DNA of 62,443 nt from a bacterium BMS3Bbin03 (GTDB taxonomy: Bacteria > Zhuqueibacterota > JdFR-76 > BMS3Abin05), in contig BDTM01000025.1 of assembly GCA_002898015.1 (NCBI GenBank), positions 1-62,443 of the forward strand. Reading direction: 5' to 3'. The translations under genes and the position numbers were made by a program. Each line of letters begins with the position of its first letter. Position 1 is the first letter of the stretch. A model generated the notes under the pieces. The model saw only the letters and a program-made list of their open reading frames with translations. It made no database searches and had not been told where the DNA came from. This document shows positions 24,719 through 34,739 of this stretch, piece after piece.

Positions 24719-26934
24719 TGAATCACCTCCTTAAGAATTTAAATCCGGTACAGCAGGCGGTTGTCCAGGTGGGAACCGGGCCTGTTCTGGTTCTGGCCGG
24801 GGCCGGCAGCGGTAAAACGCGTGTGCTGACCCATCGAATTGTCTATTTATTGGCCCAGAAAAAATTTAAACCCGAAGAAATTCTGGCGGTGACCTTTACA
24901 AATAAAGCGGCTCAGGAAATGAAGAGCCGTATCCGCAAATTGATCGGCCCCGATTTCGGGAATCTCTGGGTGGGAACCTTTCACTCGATTTTTGCACGAA
25001 TCTTACGATTCGAGGCGCATTATCTGGGCTACGGACGGAATTATGTCATTTATGATGTTGACGATCAGAAGCGGGCGATCAAAAATCTCATGGCACAACT
25101 GCATATTTCCAACCAAAATATCTCCGTGGCAGACATTCAGCGGCGGATCAGCGGTCTGAAAAATCGAATGATCGATCCGAAGGAATTTCAGGACAAAGCC
25201 ATCACGGAAACAGACAAAGTGGCGGCGGAAATCTATCGCCATTATGCCGGAATCCTGCGCAGCAACAACGCCATGGATTTTGACGATCTCATTAAAAAAC
25301 CCGTGGAGCTGTTCGACACCTACCCGAAAATTCTGAAAAAATATCAGGATCGCTTTAAATACATTCTCGTGGATGAATATCAGGACACGAATCTGGCACA
25401 GAACAAATTGGTGCTCTCTTTGGGAAGAAGCAGTCGAAACGTTTTCGTGGTCGGGGATGATGATCAATCCATTTACCGCTGGCGCGGCGCCGAGATTAAA
25501 AATATTCTCGAGTTTGAAAATCAATTCCCGGATTGCCACATATTCCGGCTGGAGCAGAATTACCGCTCGACACGAACCATTGTGGAGGCGGCCTATTCCG
25601 TCATAAAAGACAATGTGATCCGGAAGCAGAAGCGTCTCTGGACGGAACGTGAGGACGGCGACAAAATCACACTTTTAGTCGCAGACGATGAAAACGCCGA
25701 AGCCAGACTGGTTGTGGATGCCATTCGCAGTGAAATTCTCAACAAAAAACTGAATTTCAAAGATTTTGTGATCCTGTACCGCACAAATGCCCAGTCCCGC
25801 GCCCTTGAAGACGTGCTGCGGCGGAATGCCATCACCTACGACATTGTCGGCGGATTTAAATTTTATGAAAGGAAAGAGATCAAGGATTTCCTGGCCTACC
25901 TGCGTGTGATTGCAAATCCGAATGACGGCATTGCCCTGCAGCGGATTATTAATTTTCCCAAACGCAACATCGGAAGCGTGACGCTGCAAAAACTTCAGCA
26001 ATTCGCGGATGAGCATCAGGTGACCCTGCTGGATGCGCTGGGGCGCGCAAGAGAAATCGCTGCGATTTCCAAACCCATGCAGAACCGCATATTGGAAGTC
26101 CATCAGTTATTTCAAAAATACATTGACCTAAAAGATAAGCTTTCGGTCGGAGAACTGGCAAGCATTTTGGAAAAAGAGATTGGATTTAAAGAGACGTATA
26201 AACTGGAAGGCACCGATGAGGCATTCGACCGGTACGATAATATTGTCGAATTGGTCTCAGCCATTACGGAGTTTTCAAAAACGCGGGAGAATCCGACGCT
26301 GAATGCTTTTTTAGAAGAAGTCTCTCTTGTGATGGACATCGACAACTGGAACGATTCGTCGAACGCCGTGACACTGATGACGGTACACAGCGCCAAGGGA
26401 TTGGAATTTCCGGTGGTCTTTGTGACGGGGCTGGAAGAGGGGTTGTTCCCGCTGCTGAGAAATTCCGATGCGCCCGAGGATCTGGAGGAAGAACGCCGCC
26501 TTTTTTACGTGGCGGTGACCCGGGCAAAAGAGAAGGTTGTTTTAAGCTGGGCAAAAAGCCGCCGCCAATTTCTAAGAAACGGCCAGGTAAAAGCGTTATC
26601 CCGGTTTGTCAAACAAATTCCGAAAAAATATTTGGAGATTCTGGATGTGAGCAGCCGTTTTCAACGCGGGCCGAGTGTGACCTCGGACGAAAGATGGCAT
26701 TCCAAGAGAAAAATCCAGCCGGAAACACAGAAGATGCCCGCCTATGAAGATTTCAGCCAGGACATGCCCGCCGTTTATGTGGGGGTTTATGTGCGTCATC
26801 CGAAATTCGGAACGGGCATTGTGCTGCAAATTCAGGGACGCGGGCCGGAAGCCAAACTGACCGTTTTCTTCAACGACATCGGCGAACAAAAAAAATTGAT
26901 CTTTAAATATTCACATTTGGAGATTCTTTCATGA
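24718..26934 (+). CDS. UvrD/PcrA-type ATP-dependent 3'-5' DNA helicase
   Basis: Superfamily 1A helicase for repair and replication restart. 738 residues from the ATG that overlaps the mltG stop (TAATG), giving the typical N-terminus LLKNLNPVQQAVV. Motifs in order: LVLAGAGSGKTRVLTHRI (I), VTFTNKAAQEMKSRI (Ia), ILVDEYQDTN (II), VGDDDQSIYRWRGAE (III), LEQNYRSTRTI (IV), VTLMTVHSAKGLEFPVVFVTGLEEGLFP (V) and RRLFYVAVTRAKEKVVLSW (VI). The C-terminal VYVGVYVRHPKFGTGIV to LIFKYSHLEIL is the tudor-like tail of PcrA/UvrD. An ATG nine codons earlier is possible but less natural. The stop overlaps the next gene by four bases. Confidence 0.95.
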   Translation: MNHLLKNLNPVQQAVVQVGTGPVLVLAGAGSGKTRVLTHRIVYLLAQKKFKPEEILAVTFTNKAAQEMKSRIRKLIGPDFGNLWVGTFHSIFARILRFEAHYLGYGRNYVIYDVDDQKRAIKNLMAQLHISNQNISVADIQRRISGLKNRMIDPKEFQDKAITETDKVAAEIYRHYAGILRSNNAMDFDDLIKKPVELFDTYPKILKKYQDRFKYILVDEYQDTNLAQNKLVLSLGRSSRNVFVVGDDDQSIYRWRGAEIKNILEFENQFPDCHIFRLEQNYRSTRTIVEAAYSVIKDNVIRKQKRLWTEREDGDKITLLVADDENAEARLVVDAIRSEILNKKLNFKDFVILYRTNAQSRALEDVLRRNAITYDIVGGFKFYERKEIKDFLAYLRVIANPNDGIALQRIINFPKRNIGSVTLQKLQQFADEHQVTLLDALGRAREIAAISKPMQNRILEVHQLFQKYIDLKDKLSVGELASILEKEIGFKETYKLEGTDEAFDRYDNIVELVSAITEFSKTRENPTLNAFLEEVSLVMDIDNWNDSSNAVTLMTVHSAKGLEFPVVFVTGLEEGLFPLLRNSDAPEDLEEERRLFYVAVTRAKEKVVLSWAKSRRQFLRNGQVKALSRFVKQIPKKYLEILDVSSRFQRGPSVTSDERWHSKRKIQPETQKMPAYEDFSQDMPAVYVGVYVRHPKFGTGIVLQIQGRGPEAKLTVFFNDIGEQKKLIFKYSHLEILS

Positions 26935-29900
26935 ATAATCCCGCGAAAAAGCTTCACTTTTGGGTCCTTATTTTGATTCTTCTCGGATTTGCCGTCGAAC
27001 TTCCGGCACAGCAATCCGAAGAGAAACGCGCCTTTGTGTACGCAAGCCGCCTAATGGCGGATAAAATGTACGACCTCGCAGCCGATCAATTTTTGGAATA
27101 CGCGAAAAAGTACCCCAACAGTCCGCGTGCAGCGGAAGCCCAGTTTTCGGCGGGACAGTGTTTGATGCATGAGAAAAAGTACCACCGGTCCATTCAGGCT
27201 TTTCAGGCGCTCATTCTTCGGTATGCGCAGTTTCAGCGTCTGGATGAAGCCCAATTGGGCATCGCGGACGCTTATTTCAACCTTCAGCTTTTCCGGAAGG
27301 CGGCTGAATCTTATGAAAATCTGCCGCTTTACTATCCCAAAAGTGTTTTTGCGCCAAAGGCTCTGATGCTTGCGGCCGACATGTACCGGAGAATCGGGAA
27401 TTCTGAAAAAAGTCGTGAGTTGTGGATACGGGTGATTAAAGAATATCCCGGGAGTGATCTGGGCAATCGGGCGCGCCTGAAAGTGGCCGGTTATTATGAG
27501 GCTAAAGGGGATTTGTCCACCGCTTTGCGCTATCTGGATCGTCTCGTTGAATCCGGAGACGTGTCTGTGAAAGCGGAAGTCCTGCTGCGGAAGGGGGCGG
27601 TTCTGGAGAAAATGGGCCGCGTGACGGATGCTCAAAATGCGTACCGGCAGGTTTTAGGGTTGAAACCGGTTCCGCCGGAGAAAGCCGCCGGAGCCCGTCT
27701 GCAGTTGGGGCTGCTCGATGTGAAATTGGGGAATTGGCGTGAAGCGAACACGCAGTTTAAGGCTTCTCTTTCATTGGGGGGAAGCGGAGAATTGGTGCAG
27801 AAGGCACAGGTTCATCTTGCAAAATCATTTTTTGTACTCGGCGATTACCCGGATGCGCTGCGCTACTACCAAAAAACGGCGCGTGCCGCTGCGGATTCTT
27901 CATTAAGGATTCAGGCCCTTTTGGGTGCGGCGCTCTCCTCCGAGAAGATGCTCGATTTTGAGGGGGCCATTCGTTTTCTGGAGACAATCACGTCACTGCA
28001 CAAATTTCCGGAAAGTGCCGTCCGGAACATCCGGACGGCTTATTTGCATTTGCTGGATGATTTTCTCAAATTGAAGAAAACCACGTCGGCCCGGGAGACG
28101 ATTCTGCAGTTCCTTAAAGAATTTCCGAAAGATGTGTACCGGGAAACGATGGAATTCCGGCTGGCAAATTTAGATGAAAAGGATCGAAATGCCCCCGCGC
28201 AGGCTTTAGATGAGTACGAAAATTTTCTGCGGACTTTTCCGCGAAGCGCGTGGGCCGATGAAGCCACACTGGGGAAAGCCAGGTGTCTGGAAAAATTGGG
28301 ACGAACGGAACAGGCATTCACGATTTACAGGCAGTTTGCCGCAAATTTTCCCGGAAGCCCGCTGCTGCCGGATGTGCGGCGGCATCTAAATTGGTACAAC
28401 AAGTTTCTGAACACAAATCTGCAGGGCAGTGTAAAACAACTGGCGAATTTGATGGGGCTGGTTTTGCTGAACAAGGGCAGGGAAGACGCCCTTTATGCCC
28501 TTTTTAAGCTGAATTATGAGCAGTTGAAGGATTACCGGAATGTGGTTTCGCTGGGGCATCTGATTCTTAAAACGAACGCCGCCGCGCATTACTCGCAGGA
28601 AATTTTATTTTACCTGGGGCGTGCCTATCAGATGTTAGCCGAGTACGATTCAACCGGTGCGCAATCGATCGCATTTAAAGACAGTTCAAAAGCCATCTAC
28701 CGGCGGTTTTTAACCCGTTACCCCACGCACACAAAAGCGCCCGACGCTCAGTTTCAGCTTATTCGGCTGCAGTCCCCCGGCCTTTCTCCGCTCCGGCGGC
28801 ACCAGGATTATCTGGCTCTCGTCACGGCCTATCCGCTTGGTACGAATCGTCCCGAGATTTATTTTGATCTTGGAAAAACATTGATAGAAGCGTCCGGACA
28901 GATTTCAGCCGATTCTTTGGGGCGGGCCCAAATTTATTTTAAAAAGGCATTTCGTCTCGATCCGAAATCCATTTGGGCGGATGGGGCGTTGTTTTCCCTT
29001 GCCGAATTGCGAATGCGTCAAAAAGACCCTGTTCTGGCCGTGAAAGACCTTAAGGATTATATTCGGAAATTTCCGCAGGGGGAATTTATTGTCAAAGCCA
29101 ATTACATTTTGGCGAAATTATATGGTGAACAGGGGCAGCCTAAAAAGGCGCTCGGATTGTTTGAGACCATTCAGCGGGAATTTTACTACACGGATTACAG
29201 CGACAGCGCCCTGGCGGAATTGAGCGAGCTTTATTTAAGACTGAAGAAATACGACAGAGCCCTGCAGGTGCTGGATCGCGTGGAAAAACTGCACCCGGAG
29301 AGGAAGAATAACATCCTGTTCAAGCGGGGGTTTATTTTGTACCGGCAGGGAAAATCGGCCGCGGCCGTTCTGCGGCTTCGGGAATACATTGCGAATGATC
29401 CTGCCGGCGCACACGTTCCGGAAGCGCTTAAGATTATGGCGGACATCTCAAATCAATCCGGTGATCCGCAGCAGGCGCTGGAAATTTACCGCTTGGTGTT
29501 GGAATCTTCCCAAAGAGGCAAACCGGCTCAAACTGTGAAGCCGTTTCTCGTGCGTCTCAAAATCGCTAACATTCTTTTTGCCATGCAGAAATACAAAATG
29601 GCACTCCGAAATTACAACCTGCTCCTCGAGCAAAATCCGAATGAAATGAATATTCCGGATGTGCGGGCAAAGAAGATTCTTTGTTTGATTTATCTCGGCA
29701 AAGTTGAAACCGCGCAAAAAGAACTGAGCGCTTTCCGAAAATCGTACAAGGGGATAAACACCTATCTGGGGCAGATTTATTACGAATTCGGGAATTACTA
29801 TGTCCGGCAGAAGAATTTTGACCGGGCGATGAAAAATTACAAGCTTGTGGCCGGCAAATACAAACGGACGAAATGGCGTCCTTACGGTGAATACGGTGAG

Positions 29901-30596
29901 GGGCGTGTGTATCTGGTCACCAATAAAATTGAGAAGGCGCTTAAAATTTTAACACGCATGCCGCGCAAATATCCGAAAAGCAGCGTGCTGCCCCTGGTTT
30001 ATCTTAATTTAGGGGATTTTTACTACAAATCGAAGCAATTTGAAAATGCGCTTTCTGCGTTTAAAAATGTGCTGACGTCGGCCCCCTCGAGAGAGACGAA
30101 AAAAACGGCCATGAAATATGTTTTAAAAGTTTACTCAGACCTCGGGATGTGGGATTCGGCTTTGCGGGCATCCCGCCAATACATTCAGGCGTTTCCCAAC
30201 GGATCGGATGTGTTCGATCAAAAAATCCAGACGGGTATTTATTACGTGCGGCTGGAAGAATACGAACAGGCCATCAATTATTTTCGAAAGCTGCTGCCGG
30301 AAGCCGATACGGAGACCGAGGCCGAAATTCAATACTGGATCGGCGAAAGTTATTTCAAAATGGGGCAATTCGAGCGATCGATTTCGGAGTTCCTGAAGGT
30401 GCGCTACATGGCCAAACCCACCAAGCTGCCATGGGATGTGACGGCTGAATACGAAGCCGGTCTCGCGTATCTGAAGCTGAACAAGCCTCAAAAAGCGAAG
30501 GCTATTTTCCGGAAGATCGTTAATGAGCGCGGCGCCGGCAGCGATTACGGCAAAGTGGCCCTGAAACGGATTCGGGAAATAGAGGCGGGGAAATGA
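26931..30596 (+). CDS. Large exported TPR-repeat protein
   Basis: 1221 residues. A signal peptide (LHFWVLILILLGFAVELPAQ) is followed by at least 20 TPR-like units, many of the BamD/YbgF kind (e.g. YDLAADQFLEYAKKYPNSPRAAEAQFSAGQC, and later KAIYRRFLTRYPTHTKAPDAQF). No other domain is visible. Such all-TPR periplasmic proteins act as scaffolds in envelope assembly. A role akin to the T9SS TPR component (SprE/PorW) is possible given the T9SS-like cargo at 41-54 kb, but I see no specific signature. The start overlaps the helicase stop (ATGA), so it is co-transcribed with pcrA-type and mltG genes. Confidence 0.88.
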   Translation: MNNPAKKLHFWVLILILLGFAVELPAQQSEEKRAFVYASRLMADKMYDLAADQFLEYAKKYPNSPRAAEAQFSAGQCLMHEKKYHRSIQAFQALILRYAQFQRLDEAQLGIADAYFNLQLFRKAAESYENLPLYYPKSVFAPKALMLAADMYRRIGNSEKSRELWIRVIKEYPGSDLGNRARLKVAGYYEAKGDLSTALRYLDRLVESGDVSVKAEVLLRKGAVLEKMGRVTDAQNAYRQVLGLKPVPPEKAAGARLQLGLLDVKLGNWREANTQFKASLSLGGSGELVQKAQVHLAKSFFVLGDYPDALRYYQKTARAAADSSLRIQALLGAALSSEKMLDFEGAIRFLETITSLHKFPESAVRNIRTAYLHLLDDFLKLKKTTSARETILQFLKEFPKDVYRETMEFRLANLDEKDRNAPAQALDEYENFLRTFPRSAWADEATLGKARCLEKLGRTEQAFTIYRQFAANFPGSPLLPDVRRHLNWYNKFLNTNLQGSVKQLANLMGLVLLNKGREDALYALFKLNYEQLKDYRNVVSLGHLILKTNAAAHYSQEILFYLGRAYQMLAEYDSTGAQSIAFKDSSKAIYRRFLTRYPTHTKAPDAQFQLIRLQSPGLSPLRRHQDYLALVTAYPLGTNRPEIYFDLGKTLIEASGQISADSLGRAQIYFKKAFRLDPKSIWADGALFSLAELRMRQKDPVLAVKDLKDYIRKFPQGEFIVKANYILAKLYGEQGQPKKALGLFETIQREFYYTDYSDSALAELSELYLRLKKYDRALQVLDRVEKLHPERKNNILFKRGFILYRQGKSAAAVLRLREYIANDPAGAHVPEALKIMADISNQSGDPQQALEIYRLVLESSQRGKPAQTVKPFLVRLKIANILFAMQKYKMALRNYNLLLEQNPNEMNIPDVRAKKILCLIYLGKVETAQKELSAFRKSYKGINTYLGQIYYEFGNYYVRQKNFDRAMKNYKLVAGKYKRTKWRPYGEYGEGRVYLVTNKIEKALKILTRMPRKYPKSSVLPLVYLNLGDFYYKSKQFENALSAFKNVLTSAPSRETKKTAMKYVLKVYSDLGMWDSALRASRQYIQAFPNGSDVFDQKIQTGIYYVRLEEYEQAINYFRKLLPEADTETEAEIQYWIGESYFKMGQFERSISEFLKVRYMAKPTKLPWDVTAEYEAGLAYLKLNKPQKAKAIFRKIVNERGAGSDYGKVALKRIREIEAGK

Positions 30597-30624
30597 TAAG
30601 TAAATGTAATTTGAAAGGTTTAAA

Positions 30625-31326
30625 ATGAGGGATCTTATAAAAAAGTACAGTCTGTTTTTGGGGCTCATTTTTCTGTTTTCGGCGAGCGTGCTCGCCCAGG
30701 AAATGCCCGGCAACCGGCGGTACGGCAGGCGCCATCAGGAACAGCGGTTTTCCCTTCAGCCCAAGCCGCATTGGGAATCCCATCCGCAGGGAATTATTTT
30801 TTTTAACACATTCGGCTCAAATTACCTGGGTTTTGGCGGCAGTTATTTCTTTCGGCCGTTTTTGAAGAATCACCGTTTTGGCCTGACGGTGAATTATATT
30901 CCGCTTCCGGCAGATAATTTCCCGGGTTTTCAAATGTACGACCCTTATTACGGCGGATATGTGTATATCGATCGTGAATATCGCAAGACACGTTCCATTT
31001 ATGCCCTGTTCCTAAACTACCGTCAGGAGATATTTACACGGAAGTTTCGATATAACTTTCGCCCCTACGTGATTGGGGGTGTCGGGCCCCTCCTGGCGTA
31101 CGAATCCGTGCGCGGCAGGGGATTTCTGCACGGCTACACCCAGCTCACGGCGGCGGGGTTTGCGGGACTCGGGCTCAATTATAATCTGGGGAATTGGTTC
31201 TTGAATGCCGGGCTCCATTACTCGATCATCCATTTTCAGAGTTCAATTTACAATCGAAAAGTGATGGATTCGTGGACGCTTCAATTCGGCATCGGAAAAT
31301 ATTTTCGCCTAAAACCCGGAATTTGA
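30625..31326 (+). CDS. Exported beta-barrel-like hypothetical protein
   Basis: 233 residues with a signal peptide (KKYSLFLGLIFLFSASVLAQ), then alternating hydrophobic/aromatic strands (NYLGFGGSYFFRPFLKNHRFGLTVNYIPL, IYALFLNYRQEIFTRKFRYNFRPYVIGGVGPLLAYE, AAGFAGLGLNYNLGNWFLNAGLHYSI) ending in LQFGIGKYFRLKP. This is the pattern of a small outer-membrane beta-barrel (OmpA/OmpW-like size). No family is recognised. AAAGG precedes the ATG, and the gene follows the TPR gene by 28 bases. Confidence 0.7.
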   Translation: MRDLIKKYSLFLGLIFLFSASVLAQEMPGNRRYGRRHQEQRFSLQPKPHWESHPQGIIFFNTFGSNYLGFGGSYFFRPFLKNHRFGLTVNYIPLPADNFPGFQMYDPYYGGYVYIDREYRKTRSIYALFLNYRQEIFTRKFRYNFRPYVIGGVGPLLAYESVRGRGFLHGYTQLTAAGFAGLGLNYNLGNWFLNAGLHYSIIHFQSSIYNRKVMDSWTLQFGIGKYFRLKPGI

Positions 31327-31353
31327 ACCCATTTGGGGTCTCCGGCGTCTAAA

Positions 31354-31384
31354 AATACAAATGACAGGCCGGATCATTTGTATT
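31354..31384. terminator. Hairpin between the barrel and VIT/vWA genes
   Basis: AATACAAATGA and TCATTTGTATT are perfect 11-bp arms around a 9-base loop. There is no T-run on the plus strand (AAAAAG follows), so it may be a weak or Rho-assisted terminator, an mRNA stability element or an operator. Confidence 0.4.
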
Positions 31385-31413
31385 AAAAAGAGCAAAAGGA
31401 AGGGAGGTGCCCC

Positions 31414-33651
31414 ATGAAAAGATGCATTACCCTTAAATTGTTTTGGGTCATCGGCCTAATTTTGGGCCTGTCCGTTTCGGTTTTTGCACAGGCCTGGTTC
31501 ATCCCACGGCCGCATCCGCCTCGATTTCCGCCGCCTCTGCTGTCTGAAATGCCCATCCTCGAAAAGGAAACCATTCGATTTTCGGTCACGGATCAGGCCG
31601 GCACCGTAATATTGGAGCAATTCTGGAAGAACCCGTCCGATCACACGATCGAAGGGAAAATGCTTTTTCCGCTGCCGCCCGGCGCGCAGGTCACCCATTT
31701 TGAAATGACGATAGACGACTCCGTTTATTCCGGAAAATTGTACGAGCGGAATGAGGCCAGACAAATTTACGAGGATATTGTCCGGCGGCTGCACGACCCG
31801 GGTCTGTTGGAATTTCTGAATCACAACCTTTTCCGCACGCGCCTGTTTCCCATTCCTGCGCACAAAACCCGCCGGATTCAGTTGAAATATCAGACTGTTT
31901 TTCCTCTCGATCAGGGACAGGTGACCATCCAATTGCCCCTTTTTATGCAAAAACGCCGTTGGCTTCCCGGCGGAAAAATAATGCCGGTGGGGCGGTTTGT
32001 GCTCACAGGGACGATTCGATCGAAAACCCCTGTTAAGAATGCGTATTCACCCGATCCGGATGTGGAGATCCTCCAAAAATCCGATCACAAACTCACGGTC
32101 AGCCTGGAAAAAGAGTTTTCTGCATGGAAAGAAAAGTCCTTCCGTTTGGTGTATGCACTGCAGAAAAATCCTGTCGGGCTGTCCCTGTTGACCTTCAGGC
32201 AGCCGGAAAAACCGGGCTATTTTCTTCTCCTCATTTCACCCGCTTTTGAATGGAAAAAGCAGAAGCCCCTGCCGACGGATTTTGTGTTTTTGCTGGATCG
32301 CTCGGGCAGCATGTCCGGAGAGAAAATCGTGCAGGCGAAAGCAGCCTTGAAATTTTGCCTGAATCATTTAAAACGGGGCGACCGCTTTGGGCTGGTGACG
32401 TTCAGTTCCGAGGTGCAGATGTTTCGTCCGGAGCTGCTGCCCGTCAAAAAATGGCGGGAAAAGGCGCTGCAATTTCTCGATTCCATCGATGCCCGCGGCG
32501 GCACCAATATTTACGGCGCACTGGCGGCGCTGAAGAAGTTTCGGCAAAATCCGGATCGGACAATGGAGGTCATTTTTCTGACCGACGGGAAACCGACGGT
32601 CGGAATTACCGATGAGAGCCGGATTCTCAACGCGTTTAAAAAGGAAAACACAGAGAATCTCCGCCTGTTTGTGTTTGGTGTCGGCTACGATGTGAACACC
32701 TTTCTGCTCAATCATCTTTCGGAGGAAGGGCGCGGCACCGTGGTGTATGTGGAACCGGAGGCCAATCTTGAAACACGGATTTCCTCTTTTTTTGATAAAA
32801 TTAAAGCGCCGGTGCTGACACATCTTGGAATTGACTGGGGCGATCAGGAAGTGCGGGATATTTTCCCGAAAGCGCTTCCCGACCTGTTTCAGGGAAGCCA
32901 ACTGGTCGTGACCGGCCGGTATGAAAAAACCGGTGATTTCAAGATTGCTTTAAAAGGGGATGCGTTAAAACAGCGGAAAACCTTTGTGAAGACCTTTCGA
33001 TTTCCGGAGGAAGCCGTTGAAAATGACTTCGTGCCCATCATCTGGGCCTCCCGCAAGATCGGGTATTTGCTGGATCAAATCCGGTGGCACGGGGAAAACC
33101 CGGAGCTCAAAAATGAGATTATTCGCCTGAGCAAGGCATTCGGAATTGTCACACCGTACACGTCTTATTTGATTCAGGAACCGGAACCTGCGGGTGTCCT
33201 GCAGGCCGCCGGTCAGCCTCCGGCACCGCCGTACCCGCAATTCAACCGCACGCAGCGGCGTTTTTTAACGGATTTTGCCTCCGGCCGTCAGGAGACCAGC
33301 GGCGTCAGCTCGTTTTACATCAGCAAAGGCATTCAAAACCTGAAAACGAGCCGCCATGCGCTGCGGCAAATGACGCAGAAGATCCGGTTTGCAGCCGGCC
33401 GGTCGTTTATTTTTCAGGACAGTGTGTGGGTGGAACAAGGAATCGGCGAAACGCAGCCGCCGGTCAAAGTGGCGTTTGGATCGCCGGCGTACTTTAAGCT
33501 GCTTGAATGGCACCCCGGACTGCAGACTGTTTTTGCGCTTGGTCAAAAAGTAAAATTTCAAATCGGGAATGTGGTTTTTGAAATTGCCGAAACCGGAACC
33601 AAAATGTGGAGCACGCGTGAATCTGAGAAATATCGAAAACTGGCCCGCTGA
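31414..33651 (+). CDS. Exported VIT + von Willebrand factor A domain protein
   Basis: 745 residues. Signal peptide (LFWVIGLILGLSVSVFAQ). The VIT domain spans about 40-165 (LEQFWKNPSDHTIEGKMLFPLPPGAQVTHFEM, then AHKTRRIQLKYQTVF), as in inter-alpha-trypsin-inhibitor heavy chains. A vWA domain spans about 285-450, with MIDAS residues in FLLDRSGSMSGEKI, GGTN and FLTDGKP. The C-terminal tail is uncharacterised. The protein is predicted to bind ligands or partners through Mg2+ at the cell surface or periplasm. AGGGAGG precedes the ATG. It overlaps the nadC frame. Confidence 0.9.
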   Translation: MKRCITLKLFWVIGLILGLSVSVFAQAWFIPRPHPPRFPPPLLSEMPILEKETIRFSVTDQAGTVILEQFWKNPSDHTIEGKMLFPLPPGAQVTHFEMTIDDSVYSGKLYERNEARQIYEDIVRRLHDPGLLEFLNHNLFRTRLFPIPAHKTRRIQLKYQTVFPLDQGQVTIQLPLFMQKRRWLPGGKIMPVGRFVLTGTIRSKTPVKNAYSPDPDVEILQKSDHKLTVSLEKEFSAWKEKSFRLVYALQKNPVGLSLLTFRQPEKPGYFLLLISPAFEWKKQKPLPTDFVFLLDRSGSMSGEKIVQAKAALKFCLNHLKRGDRFGLVTFSSEVQMFRPELLPVKKWREKALQFLDSIDARGGTNIYGALAALKKFRQNPDRTMEVIFLTDGKPTVGITDESRILNAFKKENTENLRLFVFGVGYDVNTFLLNHLSEEGRGTVVYVEPEANLETRISSFFDKIKAPVLTHLGIDWGDQEVRDIFPKALPDLFQGSQLVVTGRYEKTGDFKIALKGDALKQRKTFVKTFRFPEEAVENDFVPIIWASRKIGYLLDQIRWHGENPELKNEIIRLSKAFGIVTPYTSYLIQEPEPAGVLQAAGQPPAPPYPQFNRTQRRFLTDFASGRQETSGVSSFYISKGIQNLKTSRHALRQMTQKIRFAAGRSFIFQDSVWVEQGIGETQPPVKVAFGSPAYFKLLEWHPGLQTVFALGQKVKFQIGNVVFEIAETGTKMWSTRESEKYRKLAR

Positions 33652-34504
33652 ATGGACATCGGCGCTGCAGCGTGAAGGTGAACTGCTGATCGAACAGGCA
33701 TTTCAGGAAGATCTGAATGGGCTTGGAGATGTGACGAGTCAGGCTATTTTTAAGGATGATGCCGTTAAAACGGCGCGCATTTTTGCCAGAGAAGCAGGCA
33801 CGGCGGCCGGCCTGTTTATGGTTGAACGCGTCTTTGCCGTCCGGGAGACTTCGATTCAAGTGCAATTTTTAAAGCGGGACGGAGATGCTGTCAAACCCGC
33901 CGAAACACTGCTCAGAGTGACAGGCCCGGTATCCGCATTGTTGACGGCGGAGCGGACAGCCCTGAATTTTTTGGGACGGCTCTCCGGAATTGCCACGCTT
34001 ACTCAAAAATTTACGCAGGCAGTTTCGGGAACCGGAACAAAAATTCTGGATACCCGAAAAACGACACCCGGTTGGCGGTTTTTGGAGAAGTACGCCGTGA
34101 GGCAGGGAGGCGGCACCAACCACCGGATGGGACTTTTTGACCGGGTTTTGATTAAGGACAATCACATTCAGGCGGCGGGAGGCATTCGTCATGCTGTTCA
34201 GGCCGTCAGAGACTATTTTAGCTCCCGTGGGTTGAGTCTTCCCATCGAGGTGGAAGTGAGAAATCTGACGGAGTTGAAAGAGGCCCTTGGACAGCCGATT
34301 CAACAGATCATGTTGGATAACATGGATGCGGAAACCATTTCCCATGCCGTGAAACTGGTTTCGGGCAGGGTGCCGCTGGAAGCGTCCGGCGGGGTAACCC
34401 TTGAAACGGTTCGTAAGATTGCCGAAACCGGTGTGGATTTTATTTCTGTGGGGGCCCTTACACATTCAGCACCCGCATTGGATGTGTCGATGTTGACGCA
34501 ATAG
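33617..34504 (+). CDS. nadC: Nicotinate-nucleotide pyrophosphorylase (carboxylating)
   Basis: Converts quinolinate and PRPP to nicotinate mononucleotide in de novo NAD synthesis. 295 residues from the preferred GTG (MNLRNIENWPAEW), which has GGAG 7 bases upstream; an ATG 48 bases earlier is inside the VIT/vWA gene with no such site. Motifs: EDLNGLGDVTSQAIF, ERTALNFLGRLSGIATLT, LDTRKTTPGWRFLEKYAVRQGGGTNHRMGLFDRVLIKDNHI (quinolinate/PRPP site), IEVEVRNL, QIMLDNMD and LEASGGVTLE. The overlap of about 35 bases with the upstream gene implies coupling. No nadA or nadB is visible nearby. Confidence 0.93.
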   Translation: MNLRNIENWPAEWTSALQREGELLIEQAFQEDLNGLGDVTSQAIFKDDAVKTARIFAREAGTAAGLFMVERVFAVRETSIQVQFLKRDGDAVKPAETLLRVTGPVSALLTAERTALNFLGRLSGIATLTQKFTQAVSGTGTKILDTRKTTPGWRFLEKYAVRQGGGTNHRMGLFDRVLIKDNHIQAAGGIRHAVQAVRDYFSSRGLSLPIEVEVRNLTELKEALGQPIQQIMLDNMDAETISHAVKLVSGRVPLEASGGVTLETVRKIAETGVDFISVGALTHSAPALDVSMLTQ

Positions 34505-34739
34505 CCCCAAAACCCAATTACTTGATTCCCGGGGAATTGGCTATTCGAAGTTTTTCTTTATTTTTTGGGCTGCAGATCCGGTGTGCCCCGCATTTTTTAT
34601 GAATCCGCTGCCTTTAAAGGGAGCGGCCATTCAGAGGTTTGATGGTTTCAGAGTTTGCTTTTGTCTGCGATTAAATGCCTTTTAAAAAGTGTAAGACCCT
34701 GCGCATTTGTGAAAAAAATCAGGGGGCGGGTCCGCGGAG

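Noticed and set aside
31354..31384. Perfect hairpin as a strong plus-strand terminator
   Set aside because: No T-run follows on the plus strand; kept only as a low-confidence element.
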